From contig CM075765.1 of assembly GCA_037974665.1 (NCBI GenBank), positions 12,829,501 to 12,893,500 on the forward strand: DNA of 64,000 bases. The letters run 5' to 3'. Of the stretch, positions 1 through 12,426 are shown piece after piece (the stretch's first letter is position 1; every line of letters begins with the position of its first letter). The translations under genes and the position numbers were made by a program. Origin of the DNA: Ehretia macrophylla (lineage: Eukaryota > Streptophyta > Magnoliopsida > Boraginales > Ehretiaceae). The notes beneath the pieces are model-generated. The model ran no database searches and was not told the origin of the DNA. It saw only the letters and a program-made list of their open reading frames with translations.

Positions 1-264
1 TCTAGTAAAGAACTGCATGCTAATGGTTTAACACCTTAGTGGCACAAGTACCTGTGTAGTATGCATGACATTTTGGGTTTTATAAAGTTGGTTAATGAAA
101 GGTTGTATGTTTTTAAAGGGAATTGTTTTGTTATAGATGTTTGTTGTATTTTTCGCGTATATTCCATTGAATGTAGGGTTTTCGGATTCCACGGTACAGA
201 GGAGACTCCGTCCTTGTGTCGGGTCGGGGCTTGGCCTTTTGCGGGGTCGGGTTGGGGCGTGACA
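1..264 (+). repeat. 3' end of a gypsy-type LTR, truncated by the window edge
   Basis: The segment ends in a GC-rich stretch of the GGGTCGGG / TTGGGGCGTGACA type, a common 3' end of plant Ty3/gypsy LTRs. Directly after GACA the reading frame of a copia reverse transcriptase end begins (about 269), so this LTR appears inserted into the copia element that follows. The left end and its target duplication lie outside the window. Strand is inferred from the TG...CA convention only. The small open frames on both strands here look like chance. Confidence 0.45.
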
Positions 265-265
265 C

Positions 266-905
266 ATCATGCTGTGTATAAAACATGATATCATGAATGT
301 TATAAGTATTATGAGCAGATATCTGTCTAATCCAGGTTAGGAACGCTGGAAAGCAATCAAGAACATTCTTAAGAACTTGAGAAGCACTAAAGAAATATTC
401 TTGGTATATGGAGAAGGTGAAACTTAAAGTTTCACAAATTCAGGCAGAAAGTCTGAAGTGGATTATTGGAAATCCACATCTGGGTTCATACTCACCTGTA
501 ATGGAAGAACAATTATTTGAAAATGTTCTAAATATTGGTACAATTGCAAATTCCAGAGGTTGCGTGTATTGTTGCATCAGATGTGACAAGAGGAAACGAT
601 TTAAATCTAGGAGTTCGTAACTAAACTCAGGATGGTTCTTTCCATTAAGTAACAGGTAGTGCTGTGATGACAATGGAGTTGTAGCGCAAGCTAAAGAACC
701 TAGGTCTCACTGGAGATCCAAGCTCGTTAAAGAGGCATTACCACATCGATTAGAGATTGTGGGAAAGATGATATTATGCAGTAAATAATGTCAACAGTTG
801 ACGGTGCTAGTCACTGACTAAGGAAATGATTTAGTAGTCATTAGACTACTGTCTTGAGAAGATAGGTATGAGATACCGGAGTAATTGACTTTAGTGCAAG
901 TGGGG
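266..905 (+). pseudogene. Decayed copia polyprotein: end of RT and RNase H
   Basis: Reading + frames with several shifts gives motifs of the copia RT/RNase H junction. They are a MLCIKHDI-like stretch (usual form MLCTRPDI), SRYLSNPG, WKAIKNILKNLRSTKE, then WKSTSG, VACIVASD and a PRSHWRSK / LEIVGKDDIM stretch matching the usual RNase H C-terminus. Stops and frameshifts are frequent, for example a stop inside the NPG-ERW segment, so no product is expected. It sits directly upstream of a polypurine-like AAGTGGGGAAT and an LTR, as expected for the 3' end of a copia element on the + strand. Confidence 0.7.
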
Positions 906-908
906 AAT

Positions 909-2379
909 TGTTGAATTATGTGCCCTAAAAGCCAAATTGAGGACATAATAATTATATTATTTATTTATTTATTGTGAGCATTTTATTTAAATATCATTTA
1001 ATACGATTAATTATTTAAATAAAAGTCCTTATAATAATATTTATAGATTCTATTCTTAAGAGCAAGGATATGAGTGACATAATCTATATTCATAAATATA
1101 TTCTAAAATACTCCCCAATCGTAGGATAAATTAATTGGGCATTAATTTATCCAGAAAGATTGGATTGCAGTCTACTATCTAGATAATATGAGATATTGAT
1201 TTGGACGATTAGTCTCATATCGTAAGGGTAGATGTATAAGTGCTTGTTGAGAATAAATGACTAGACATGACCGCTAATACAACGAATTACGTGGAATGGT
1301 CAATAATTCGTTGTATAGTGTAATGGTGCAATTAGTCCTTAGACCTGAAACACCACGGTTATCTTGTGCTAGGGATAACATAATTTGCTAGTACAATAAA
1401 GCTAGTCCTCATCAAGGATTGAATAATGTACTTAATGGTTACGATCTATCCTGGCATGGAGATAGGTGTGTGTAGATATGAAATTTGTCAGTTAGGGATC
1501 CTATGTGATCTATTAATCGAGTAACTAGAAATCCTTGGCTGAGGTAGAATAGTAGAAGTCGTTCTACGTATTATTCATAAGTTACTTATTAAATAGATTT
1601 AGACATATGATTGAGTAATAGAGTTTGACGACTCTATCCATAACTCTGACTCAATCGAAATGATTCAAACAGAAGGAATTGGTTGCATGATAATTACTAA
1701 GGGTTCGTAGAATTTACACTTCATTATTAGTTGAGTAGTCGTGATATACTGCTAGGTATCACTCACGACTTGCGAAAATTACATTAGAAGAGTTCTAATT
1801 AAATATTAATTAGATTAATATTATTTCACTGCCAATTAATTATGAACCCGAGAGGTCACACACAAATGAAATTTACAGATTAATTGGGTTAGAGAAAAGA
1901 TTAAATTAAATTTAGGATTGGCCTAAATATTAATTTAATCGGGCTCGTAGTAATTGCATGATGATCTAGTTATTATAGAGCTCAAGATTGGTTAGTTTAA
2001 GTCCAGTCCACATGTAGCCCTAGGTCACATGTGTCTCCTATATATTATACTATTATGACAGGTTTATCTAGCACAAAAACATAGTCAGAATAATATGTAA
2101 GATTTCTCTATAAAATCTAATGGGAGTGAAATTCAATTAAGGGTGTAGATTCTACGTGGATACTTTTGGAGGCTTCACAATTGGGGAGCTTTCAGATTCT
2201 ACATAAGATTTAGCATCGTAAAGGTAATCCTGAAACTTTTCTATGCGTAATTAATGTCGAATATTTATGCATGATTATAATCTACGTAATTAGCCATGAA
2301 CGGATACATGTGTATTTAATATTTTCTGCTGCATTTATTCTGATTATAAAATTTTTAAATATCATGCACAATCCCAACA
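909..2379 (+). repeat. LTR of the decayed copia element (1471 bp)
   Basis: It begins TGTTGAATTATGTGCCC right after the purine-rich tract GTGGGGAAT and ends CAATCCCAACA, giving the inverted ends TGTTG...CAACA. The interior is AT-rich and non-coding. As it follows the RNase H remnant it should be the 3' LTR. The partner LTR is outside the window, so the target duplication cannot be confirmed. Confidence 0.6.
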
Positions 2380-2875
2380 CTCTGATCTCATCATAATAGC
2401 TCACACCTCCTTCAAAGCTGTAAAAAAAAAAAATAAAAAAAAATTTCATTTGTTTTTGGGATTCTAACCGAGCCAGCCGCATTTGTTATACACCCATGAG
2501 AATCCATTTGACATTTTGCCCTTTCTGACTTCGCTTCAAGCTGGAATCTTGAATCGTCAACAAAATATAAGTTGAGCTATGATTGTTCTCAACAACTGTT
2601 AGAGATATCATTAAAGTTACATATATTCTATCACCATGGTAAATTTTTTTTAGTAGGGGAATAAGGCCGTATAATATAATCAGTGCGCAATCTTTTACAT
2701 ATATAATGAGTAATATTACAAGTGAACCAAAACCCTGATCGTCATGGTAACGTATTCCATATGGTCAACTAGCAACCTACTGAGACAAGTGACACACATC
2801 TGTTTCTTCCTTGAAAGCATTTTAATGTTTAAATTATAGTTTTGATTGATATGAAAAAGAAAATAGAATGGAAAA
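2380..2875. other. Intergenic, no gene seen
   Basis: AT-rich sequence with an A-tract near 2420-2445. No coding frame, inverted repeat or RNA gene was recognised. Confidence 0.5.
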
Positions 2876-2884
2876 TAAAGCTCT

Positions 2885-3316
2885 GGGTAAATAGCACCTT
2901 AGCCCCCTATTATTTATCTAAAGTGCACAATACCCTTCTATACTTTTAAAAGTATACCAAAACCCCCTGTGATTTGAAAAAGTAACACACGTGTCCTCTC
3001 TATCCTTTTTCTGTGAAGTTTCTTAACAGAAATTATTAAAAGACGTAAATACCCTTAGTTTTTTTATTTTCTCCTTTTTCCTTTTGTTTATATATATATA
3101 TATATTTGACCCAAAAAAATATATAATCTATATACCACTCTAGAAAAACAAAAAACAAAAATTAATATATAATATATATGTACACAAACCATACCAAAAA
3201 AAAAGGAAAGAAAGATAATATATAATATATATACACACACACATATATATATATAGATATATATACACACCAAACAAAAAAAAGAAAGAAATATGTATAT
3301 ATAATACATTTACACA

Positions 3317-3365
<49 letters not shown>

Positions 3366-3966
3366 GGAGGGAGGGATGGGGTGGGGGGAGTCTGACGGGG
3401 TTATAGGGTGGGGTAGGGATCCGACAGTGCTGGGGTGGGGGGTTCGCTGGGACTGGGGCTAGGGTTTGAGGGTTGGGGTGTGGGGTTCAACGAGGCAAGG
3501 GGTGGGGGGTGGGGTTCGACGAGGCTGAGGGTGAGAGGTGGGGTTTGACGGGATTGGCGGGTGAGGGTGGGTTCCGCCAGGGGTAGGGTGGGTAGGAGGG
3601 GAGAAATGTGGGTGGAGAAGATGACTGGTTTTTTTTTTTTAAAAAAAAAATTATTATTTTCTTTAATCTTTCTTTTCTTTTGGTGAAAAGAATGCATGGA
3701 GAAAAAAAGTAAAGAAAAGCAAAAAAACATACATATATATAAGGGTATTTTTATCCAAACATATAATATTTTAAGCCCAAAAACATGAACAATTGCATTT
3801 GACGAGCATATAATACACTCTTTATTGAAAGTAATGATTTTTTTTTTACGGAGTGAGCTGTGGTGCTACGTTTTTCAAATTACAGGGGGTTCGGTGCACT
3901 TTTGAAAACACAAAGGAGTCCTGTGTACTTTCAGCAAATCATAAGACACTATGATGCTATTTACCC
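2885..3966. mobile_element. Non-autonomous MULE-type element with 9-bp target duplication
   Basis: The left end GGGTAAATAGCA and right end TGCTATTTACCC are inverted, and imperfect inverted similarity continues for roughly 115 bp inwards (shared blocks such as AAGTGCAC and CCCCCTGT.ATTTGAAAAA). Flanks 2876-2884 (TAAAGCTCT) and 3967-3975 (TAAAGCGTT) match at 7 of 9 positions, which fits Mutator-type insertion. The interior has no transposase; it holds TA and CA microsatellites (about 3090-3365), a G-rich block (3361-3620) and an A/T tract. The Cys/Val- and Tyr/Ile-rich frames in the interior are microsatellite translations. Confidence 0.7.
3311..3365. repeat. (CA)n/(TA)n microsatellite
   Basis: An almost pure CA run passes into TATATA, with related CA/TA tracts just upstream (3225-3270). 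It lies in the MULE-type element. Frames through it code only for alternating Cys/Val. Confidence 0.9.
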
Positions 3967-3975
3967 TAAAGCGTT

Positions 3976-4660
3976 TAGTAAAAGTAAATATTTAATACGA
4001 ATATGGCTCTATAGACGGGTTGTTCTTCTATGAGGCTGTGGTAGATTTGCCACAGCGACGTGGACTCGACACGTGGTCAGGGAAATATTTGGGCTCGACA
4101 CGTGACAATGGGACCCGCTACATTTAATATATAGTATTTCATTTGATTTAAATAAGTTAAGAAAAAGTCTATTACACCCTTGCACATGTGGCATTGTGGG
4201 TCCTTGGCATTTAATAGGATCAGATTGAGGTGATATGATGTGCAAGGCCAAATGTCCATTCTGCCCTATATTATAAACAAAAATGTCCATTACGCCTTTG
4301 CAGTATATATTTTAAAATATATCAGTAAAGATAAAATAATAACCAAAATTACTTAATTATCCTTATTATTTAATGAAAATCTTTATTATTATTATTTTTT
4401 AATGAAATTCTTTATTTTTATTTTTATTCTTCTTCCTCATCCACCTTCCACCACCGCCAAACACGGCCACAGAACACACACAGCACACACACACCTATCT
4501 TCCTCCCATTCTACCTACACAGTCACACATTCATCCACCTCCTTCCACCCTTCCCCCATCACACTCACCGACACACACACACCAAGATACACAGTCATAA
4601 GAAAATCTCAATCTTAAACCCAAATCCAAAACCACTTCTACCCCTACATTCCCAGTACTC
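3976..4660. other. Intergenic, low-complexity tail
   Basis: 4009-4330 is unremarkable mixed sequence. 4400-4620 is rich in C and A (CACACA, CCACC). No supported gene. Confidence 0.5.
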
Positions 4661-4661
4661 A

Positions 4662-4663
<2 letters not shown>

Positions 4664-4750
<87 letters not shown>
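4664..4750. repeat. (AT)n microsatellite, about 87 bp
   Basis: Uninterrupted AT dinucleotides for about 43 units. The Tyr/Ile repeat frames crossing it are not genes. Confidence 0.95.
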
Positions 4751-4757
<7 letters not shown>

Positions 4758-5626
4758 CCTGAAAAAATAAATGATTGCAAAGATAGAGGTTAAAGTCAAA
4801 GAAAAACAAAGATTAAGGAATCAGATAAGCTGAGGCGTGTGTGATTTCCCTTTTTTGTGCGTGTATTTATTTGTGTTTGAGTTTGGAATGTGGGCTTGGA
4901 GAGGATAGGGCATAGGAATTTGGCTTTTGTTTTTTTTGGTTTTGTGGTGGTAGCCGTGGTTAAGGTGTGGATTTGATTTTTGTTTTCTTGGTTTGGAGGT
5001 GAGTTGTTGTGGTTGAAGTTGAGAATTGATTTTTGTGTTTTTGGTTTGAGGGTGAGTTGCTGTGATTGAGGGGTTGAGTTTTTTTTTTCTTTTGCTTTTT
5101 TTGGTCAACGGGTGGGTTTTTTTTGCTTTTTAGCTTTTGTCTTTTTAGTTTTAGTTTTTTTTTTGTTTGAAAACATTAAAGGACTAAAATACCCTCTAAC
5201 TTAATAGATTTTTTAATAGGATTAAATTCTATGGGGGAATTTGGGTAAATTCAAAAATACATGGGGGTGTTTAGGATTTAAGGCTAAATTCATGGGGGTT
5301 TTTGGCGTTCTCCCTTTTGTTTAAGGGTAAATGGTTCTTTACAAAAATTATAAGGGGGTAATTTATAAAGTTTATGTTATTTTTAACAGAATATAACTCT
5401 GCTAAGGTTGACTTGAGTCCAGGGTTAATAAGTGGTTATTTTTAAAAGAGAAGGTTAATAAGTGTCACTTGATGTAAACATTAGGGGTAGTATATGAATT
5501 TAACCAAAAAAAATTGATATATTATCCAATTAAAGAAAAAGAAAGAAAATTTTGATAAAATTACTATTATACCCCTAAAATATGTTAAGTTTTTAACAGT
5601 TAGTTAATGTTACTGATTAATTGGAA
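4751..5626. other. Intergenic, T/G-rich on the + strand
   Basis: 4860-5160 is T/G-rich with loosely repeated GGTTTG and GTGAGTTG words. 5200-5340 has G-tract words (CATGGGGGT) like those found in MITE ends, but no matching left end was found. No gene recognised. Confidence 0.45.
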
Positions 5627-5825
5627 GACTTTTTATACAATAAGGACTAATGAAGAGATTTGTACAAACAATTGGGACTAACGACAAGACTTTTGTAAAT
5701 AATAGGTACCAATGATGAGACTTTTGCAAACAATAGAAAGACTAACCGCATGATTTTTAAATAATAGGGACTAAGAGTGTGATTTTTGCAAACACTAAAG
5801 ACTAACCATGGGACCTTCGAAAATT
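5627..5825. repeat. Minisatellite with a unit of about 40 bp
   Basis: Four to five diverged direct copies of a unit with the words ACAAT, GGGACTAA and GACTTTTGCAAA follow each other. A minus-strand frame of 67 codons covers it, but it only reflects the repeat and is not supported as a gene. Confidence 0.65.
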
Positions 5826-6397
5826 CCATATAACATAAGTTTATAAACAAGAAAATTTAACTTATAATTATATACTATTTTCTTTTGATTTCAAAATTTA
5901 TCCAAGAAGAATTTCACTAACTATAAATTTAGGTTAAGTTCAATATCTAACACGGTTTTCAATAGCTCTTTTTTTTTTTGTGGACGGTCTTCAATAGCTC
6001 ATATACTTTATTATGTTCAATTTAAATTATCTTTGAAATATAAATTTAACATTCAAGTACAAGTTAATCTATTTTTTAAGCATTATATTATGGATCATAT
6101 TAGTCATTTACCACCATATTTTCATTACTCATTTATCGTGTTCTATGTGTATGCTTATTTAACAAGTCAAAAGGAAAGAGAAAAAAATAAAAATTTGTTA
6201 TTTGGACATGCCAACTAAGCGTACATATAAATAAAAAGTGATAATTGAGAGATGAAAATGAAATAGTATCTAATAACGCTAAAAAGAAAACGTTTACATC
6301 TATAATCTTTAATCTTTAATCTATATATAAATCTATACAATGTTGTTTAAATTTGTTTGGTGAAATCAATTATTTTAAATTTATTTATAATTAAAAT

Positions 6398-6625
6398 GAC
6401 TATATATATACTATAGTATACTAGAACATTCTTATAATGAATATTAACCTTAGCGAAAAATTATATGGTATAACAATACAATTTAAAGTAGTATGAACAG
6501 AATATCTTGTGTAAGTACAATTATAATCAAGTTGCTTAATTTTGTAAACTATAGTATACTCGGACATTTTTATTATGAACACTATACCCTAGTGAAAAAA
6601 AATATGGTATAACAATACAATTTAT
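6398..6625. repeat. Spaced direct duplication of about 80 bp
   Basis: The block near 6402-6475 (ACTATAGTATACT, then TTATAATGAA, then ATATGGTATAACAATACAAT) recurs near 6548-6623 with substitutions. The spacer is about 75 bp. Nothing coding is seen, and 5830-6397 and 6626-7480 hold no recognised gene either. Confidence 0.6.
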
Positions 6626-7479
6626 AATTGAATTGCATTTTGTGATAACACTACCACATTTGTTCGTTGAAACGAACAGCCTAAAGCTCCAAATCGGTAA
6701 TGATGATGCTTGATGACGGGACGAAGTCATTGAACTAATGATTAAAGAAGATAAGAGGATGATTTTTTCCCCCTAAAGTAGAAGAGAAAGTAAAGAAGAA
6801 GATGAGACAGAATAAATACTTTGAATGTGGTTGAGTAGAAATTTGAGTAAGTGGGATTGAGTCTAACTTTTTTGAAAATGATCAAAGGGGTAATAAAAGG
6901 TAATTTTCTATAAATTATTGAAGGGCAAAATAGACATTTTATTTCCCTATAAATTGATATTATTTTGTGTTTTAGATCCTATGTAATATTAATCAAATCA
7001 AAGGTAATAAAGTAATTAGAATTAAAATAAAATTAATACTTTAAAAAAGTTGAATATCAAATCAGTATGTGGATCCTACAAATATTTAATAAAGTAAAAA
7101 ATAAATTAATAATTACACATTAATACTAATTTTTTTTTTTTTTTTAAAAAAAGGTTCATTTGTTCCACGTGAAGAATTTTCCCTCTATAGACTATACAGA
7201 ATGGTCCAAGCCAGCCGCCATTTTATGTGAATCTATGGAAATTTGTGTGACAGGCTGGACCACCATGTTCGCGACGTTGAATCTTTCTAATCATGTAAAA
7301 AATCTACCATTTTCAAATGAAAGATTGGTTTACCCACTAAAGTAAGATTTAATTATTGAATCTAATCATACACTATGCTTTATAAGAATATGATATGATC
7401 AGTTCGACGCGTGATTATGCTTGTTTTTGCTTAACAAGTACCATCCCCAAATAATAAAGTTTGAGATCCAGGCCGGCAA

Positions 7480-7947
7480 ATTATTCCGAAATGAAGAATG
7501 GAACTAGAAGGCTGGTTTTTTGTGAATTTAGGATTTGTTTCGAATAATAAAGCGGGAATGATTGCTCTTTGAGAAGGATTTAAGCGTGCTATTATTTTGA
7601 AAATTTATAAATTTACAATTAAATATGATTTACAGTTGATTATTAATTTGATCAAGGGGCCAACACCTCCTAACAATTCTCTCAAATGGTTAATCGAAGA
7701 CTACAAAAGTATGTTACAAGTGAATGCTGAATTTCATATTATGCGTGTTTATCGCGAGGCGAATGCTTGTGCGGATTGACTGGCTAACAATGTCCTCAAT
7801 TGTCCACTTGGAGCCCACATTGTGGACACCATCCCTCACTGTCTTTTAGTGTTACTTGAAAAGGATAAAATGAACTAAGACATCCTCTCGATTAATAATT
7901 AGATAGTTTAATTGGCTTTTGTCTCCCTGAAGGAGGAAAAAAAAAGT
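7480..7947 (+). pseudogene. 5'-truncated LINE fragment: RNase H-like end, 3' UTR, poly(A)
   Basis: In one + frame the segment 7590-7800 reads like the C-terminal half of the plant RNase H-like domain found at the end of plant L1-type LINEs: YDLQLIINLIKG (the usual form is VESDSQLVINLI), then FHIMRVYREANACAD and LANNV. The codon after ACAD is TGA, and a further TGA lies upstream, so it is not functional. A non-coding tail ends in an A-run at 7939-7947, the expected 3' end of a LINE copy. A fragment of a host RNase H-like gene is a weaker alternative. Confidence 0.6.
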
Positions 7948-9181
7948 TTGGGTCTGTTTTGTAAGACTTTTCAGGCACTAAGTGTTTATTAAGCAAAGTT
8001 TCGGAGAATTAATCCATAAATTATTCATTTAAAATGTAAAAATTAGCTCTATTTGATTAAAAAGAAATTAATAAAAAGTGCATACCAATACAATTGTCAT
8101 CTTTCTTACTGTATTTGGACCAAACAAACTTCTTTTCGAGCTTTGGCTCGGGAGATCAGGTCTACCTAAAAAGTGATCAACTCGAAAAAGACATTCTAAT
8201 AAATTACACCGACTGTGAGAAAAAATCTATCAATTCGATTTGACACCATTTTGCATGCCTTTGTCCCTAATGAAATTATAGAACAACTAACCAAATAGGA
8301 GAAAATTTGGGATTTGTAAAGGTGCAGAAGGAAAAGGATTTTTAAAGGTGACGAAAAGGAAAAACAAAAACTGGATTACTTTCCTGCCCGATTTTCTACT
8401 TTTTTTTTTTTTTTTGGCTTTCCAAATAAAAGATTATGTTTGAAAACTAATAATCAATCATGAAATATTTTGTATTTCCAATAGCATCACCCTGTGTTCT
8501 TGTTTTGTCATGGTGCTATGAGGACGTAGCATATTTGTGGGAGGTTTTGTAGCATCTCGTTCTATATTACTTCAAAAAAAAATATGTGTTCAATATTGTC
8601 AAAAGAACATAGAAACCGTTGAAGATAACATAAAGTAAACATGAAAATATAATAAAGAGAAAGAAAAATAATATTTCTATTAATTTATCTATTTATTTGG
8701 TCGGAATAGAATATGTGTCTAATTTATAGGATTCTTTACTACGGTCAATACGTACTTAAATAATATGGACTAAAATTGATTATTAGGATCAGGATCAGGA
8801 TCATCTCTAAATTAATACTTTATTAAGTTTTATGAGTGGACAGACTAACAGTTTGACTTAGATAATCACTGTGAAGTATTAATTGATAAAAAAGAACTAA
8901 AAATATTAAATATAATAAATAAATACAACAAATCCCTGTCACATAATATGGTACCAAAATGTCATTTATTCAAAATTCATCACTACCCATTTTAAAAATT
9001 ATGTCCACGTATAAAACTCAATGAAAGATTATCCAACCTATACTTACGGGGTAAGTTAACAAAAAAAAAAGCAGCTTAAATTCTTCCTTTCGTTCTCCTT
9101 GGAAGAATATAATGACCCTTTGATTTTATCCATGATTACAACTGCTATATACTACAATTGTTATCATAGAATTATATATTT
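7948..9181. other. Intergenic, no gene seen
   Basis: AT-rich. A TCAGGA repeat occurs at 8788-8803 and poly-T at 8400-8416. No supported coding region, element end or RNA gene. Confidence 0.5.
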
Positions 9182-9186
9182 CTTAT

Positions 9187-9663
9187 TGTCGAGGTTGGGA
9201 ATCTCGCAATTGAGGGTAGGAAGCTACTCCTGTCGAGCTGGAATTCTAAGTCGGCTTCTTGACCTGGATTTTCGGGTCGGCTACTTGACCTACACATAGA
9301 AAATGAAGGAAAAGGTGGGGTGATGACCCGGATTTTCCCCTCGGACGTGCGAATGATTAGTATGTCCGAGCTGGCGAAGTAGCTGAGAGCAGTTAATGAC
9401 GAGTTACCTCTGAAATGAAGGGGTGGAGCTCTATTTATACAAAATTCGGACCTGACAGTATTTAATGCGGTGCAGCTTTATGTCCTATCAAGGCTTTATC
9501 TCTCATCAGAACAGCTGGCACTGAGGTCGGGGTTTTCCTGGGTCGGGGTGAGGTCGGATCAGCATCCAGGTTAGGCATTAACTGAATATGCTAGGCTTGG
9601 CTTGGATTAGCCTGCATCAGCTCGGTGTAGGTATCTTACCTCAGCTCGGGGTCCCCCTCGTCA
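9187..9663 (-). repeat. 3' LTR of gypsy A (477 bp)
   Basis: Left LTR, which is 3' in the element's minus orientation. The adjacent ATCCCTCCCC (9664 on) reads GGGGAGGGAT on the minus strand, the polypurine tract that primes plus-strand synthesis. Confidence 0.88.
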
Positions 9664-9855
9664 ATCCCTCCCCAAGTCGAGATCGAGAGGGTGAGATCTA
9701 GATTTGGGAATTGTTCCCGAGCTGGAGGTGCCCGACCCCGGCAGAGTGGGGATGGCCATGTCAGCGGTACATACCCTTCAGATGACTGACACGTCACCTG
9801 GCAGTTATGACAAGATGCGATATTTGGGATTCCCGAGGCGATTACAGGAATTGCC

Positions 9856-12426
9856 TATAAATAGGGCCTTGACATTCGAGATTCATTTCACACTTTGCTT
9901 ACGAAATTTGGAGCATTCAGGTCGGCAACCAGAGTGGTCGGACACTTTAGCTCAGCAAAATCTTCACGGGGTATTCAACTCGGAATCCATTAGCGCGGAG
10001 TCAATTTAGGTCGGGTCATCTTCAACAACTAGAGCCGTAGGTACGTCCCGACTCTCTTTAGATATTCCTACACATATTTTAATCTGTAAACAGGATGAGG
10101 AGGTCAGAGTCGGAAGATTCCTAAGCGGTGGAGGTGAGATCCTACGGTGGAGACGAGAGCCTGTCGAGCTCGGGATCTACCTCGGATAGAAGTCAAGGTA
10201 ACGACAGTACCGATGGATCTTAAGGGTCGGTTCGGTGATCCCAGCCCGGGGAAAGCGATGATGACTGCCAAGTCATCGGGGTCAAGCGAGTGCAAGAGGA
10301 AGCCGAGGCGGATCCTTTGGCCGACTTGGGAGACTTAGGAGATAGAGAAGACGAGGAGCCGTTGAATCAGTTGGAGGGGGTCGAGATACCGCAGGAGTAC
10401 TTAGTTGGAGCCTCCACGGCGGAGCATATCGAAGTAGTCCCGGTTAGGGCCGTCTGACCCTGGAGCTCAGCTACAGCCAGTGGTTCGTCGGCTCGGGGGA
10501 AGATGATAGAGCAGCTGTTTGCCTGTTGTAAGCGCGAGTGCCATTCTACCGTCCAGATGGCTAACGCCAGGCTAAGGAGTTGGTCGGTGGATCGTCACCA
10601 TAAGTTGAAGGTTCCAGGTCAGCATGAACCCGCCTGTTTTGTTCCAACCGACCACTTTGCTATTTATGACCTCGCATTTGATGTTATCCGGCTCCCGCTT
10701 CCCGACTTCGTCACTAGTATCCTGAACTACTTCGAGCTTAGCCTGGGTCAGATGTCACCCAATGGATGGGCCATCGTGGTGCATTTTATGTGTTCTGCCT
10801 CGAGAAGGAAGTGGAGCCGACCCTGCGTCGATTTAGGCAATTCTTCGTATGCAAGCCCAATCTGAAGCAGCCAGGGTGGTTCCATTTCGTAGCTCGGGTC
10901 AGCAATTCCATATTCACCAAGTGGGGTTCCTCTAACAAGGGTTGGTACAACGACTATTACTGGGTAGAGCCGGCTGTGAACCCGAGGTGCAGAATAGATT
11001 GGAATTCCACTTTCAAGAAGAACGTAAACGACGACCCCAAGCTTTCAGACGAAGAACTTGCCGAGGTCAGGGTGCTGAGGCCCGAGCCGGGGACGCTGAT
11101 CGATATTGATAGTGTGCTCAGATGGGATAGGATCTGGGAGTCCAAGTTATTTGGGAGAGAACCCGACCTCTCGAAGGATCATCCCCACCTTCTTCCCGAG
11201 CTCGCAGAGGAAGTGGAGTCCAGCTCAATAGAGGGTCAGTTCACAAGATCAGCGTCCGACCTCCCCATTATCCTGACTTGCCATTGCCTTCTTAAATCGG
11301 CTTTCGGTTATCTCTCACCTCCTTCTTTTATTCTTTGCAGATATGGTAGATACGGTAAAGCTCGCGTATGCTCAGAGAATGAGAAAGACCGAGGCCAGTG
11401 GCGAAGTCTCGGCTCGGTCCGGCTTGGGCTCCACCATCCCTCAGGAGTAGAGGCAGCGGCCCGGGGTTGGCGCCAAGGTCTCCTCCAAGGGGACATCGGT
11501 GTCTTCCCTGCCCAAAAGATCGAGCTTGGGTGTGGCAATTCGTGAGCGCTCAGCGTCCCGCCTTAACATTAGAAAACGGCCTCTGGCTGAGTACTCCGGG
11601 AAAGGCAAGGCCACGGAGGTGAGCGCTCCCAACAAGGATTTCATGGAGGCAACTAAGGTCGCCCGCGATCCCAAGCTAGCAATGGTCCCGGCGAAGCAGC
11701 TCTCGCTCGACCTGAGGACGACCATAGTCACGGTAAGGCATATTTGACCGCGTTGATATGGTTTAAGTTTTTTAGCTTGGCTAATCATTTGGCTATCTTT
11801 AGCGCAGGCCGAGTCCCACATCCTTTTAGCACCCAACTTCCTTGGCAAGGCCTAGTCTCATTGCGTCGAGCTCGAGCGTTGATACATCGACGCCCAAGCC
11901 GAGCTTGAGGACCTGAGGGAGGAGGCCACCCAGAGGTGCAAAGTGGACGCAACGGAGATTGACCGGCTGAAAAAGGAGCTCGAGGAGAAGAAGTCCCGGT
12001 GCAAGGCCGCCGCCAAGGACGTCGAGTGCTTCAAGCAGGAGAGGCGCATAGCCGAGGCGAAGCTTCGGGAGCTAGTAGATCGGGTCGGCCCCCAAGGGGA
12101 GAAGGTGGTGGAAGCCTTCAAGTCCAGTGAAGCGGCCGTGGACTAGTTGGCCACAGAAGGTGGGGCGATGGCCAAGTACGCTGAACTGGAGTACTACTTC
12201 CGGGGTCAAGTCGCAGCTCGGGAGCGAGCGAAAACCTTTCTTCCCGCCTCCAAGAAATGACTATATCGAAATCCTGGAGGCTCCACCGCCGGAGTTTTGG
12301 GACATTTCTAAGCTTCCAGCCGACTTGATGTCCCAAGCCCAGGAGGTGATCGAGTTTGTCAAGAAGGGCATGGACTAGATCGGGGATGAAGCCGACGCTA
12401 CCACCTCTTCTGCTGCGCCTAAATGA
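9856..12426 (+). pseudogene. Antisense accessory gene of gypsy A, decayed
   Basis: TATAAATA lies at 9856-9863. It is followed by a 5'-UTR intron (10041-10093, GTACGT...ACAG) and an ATG at 10095. Candidate coding introns are 11235-11340 (GTCAGT...GCAG) and 11733-11807 (GTAAGG...GCAG), and the TGA is at 12424-12426. The middle holds the motif string GVEPTLRRFR/KQPGWFHF/SNKGW seen in proteins annotated as putative gypsy-type transposon proteins (Transposase_28 family, recalled and not searched). The third coding exon is Lys/Glu/Arg-rich and likely coiled coil. A TAA ten codons in and a 1-nt loss near 10780 break this copy. The same structure in element B shows it is a real gene of the family. 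Confidence 0.72.

Noticed and set aside
3088-3355. Minus-strand frames rich in Cys/Val and Tyr/Ile that could suggest small membrane proteins
   Set aside because: They are direct translations of CA and TA microsatellites; no other sequence supports a gene.
4531-4809. Minus-strand frame with a long Ile/Tyr repeat
   Set aside because: It is the (AT)n tract read in frame.
5640-5820. CRISPR-like array
   Set aside because: The repeats are diverged and have no unique spacers of equal length, and the window is nuclear plant DNA.
10766-11545. A 259-codon + strand frame as an independent host gene
   Set aside because: It lies inside gypsy A and matches the accessory antisense gene of gypsy B; part of it runs through a candidate intron and shifted frames.
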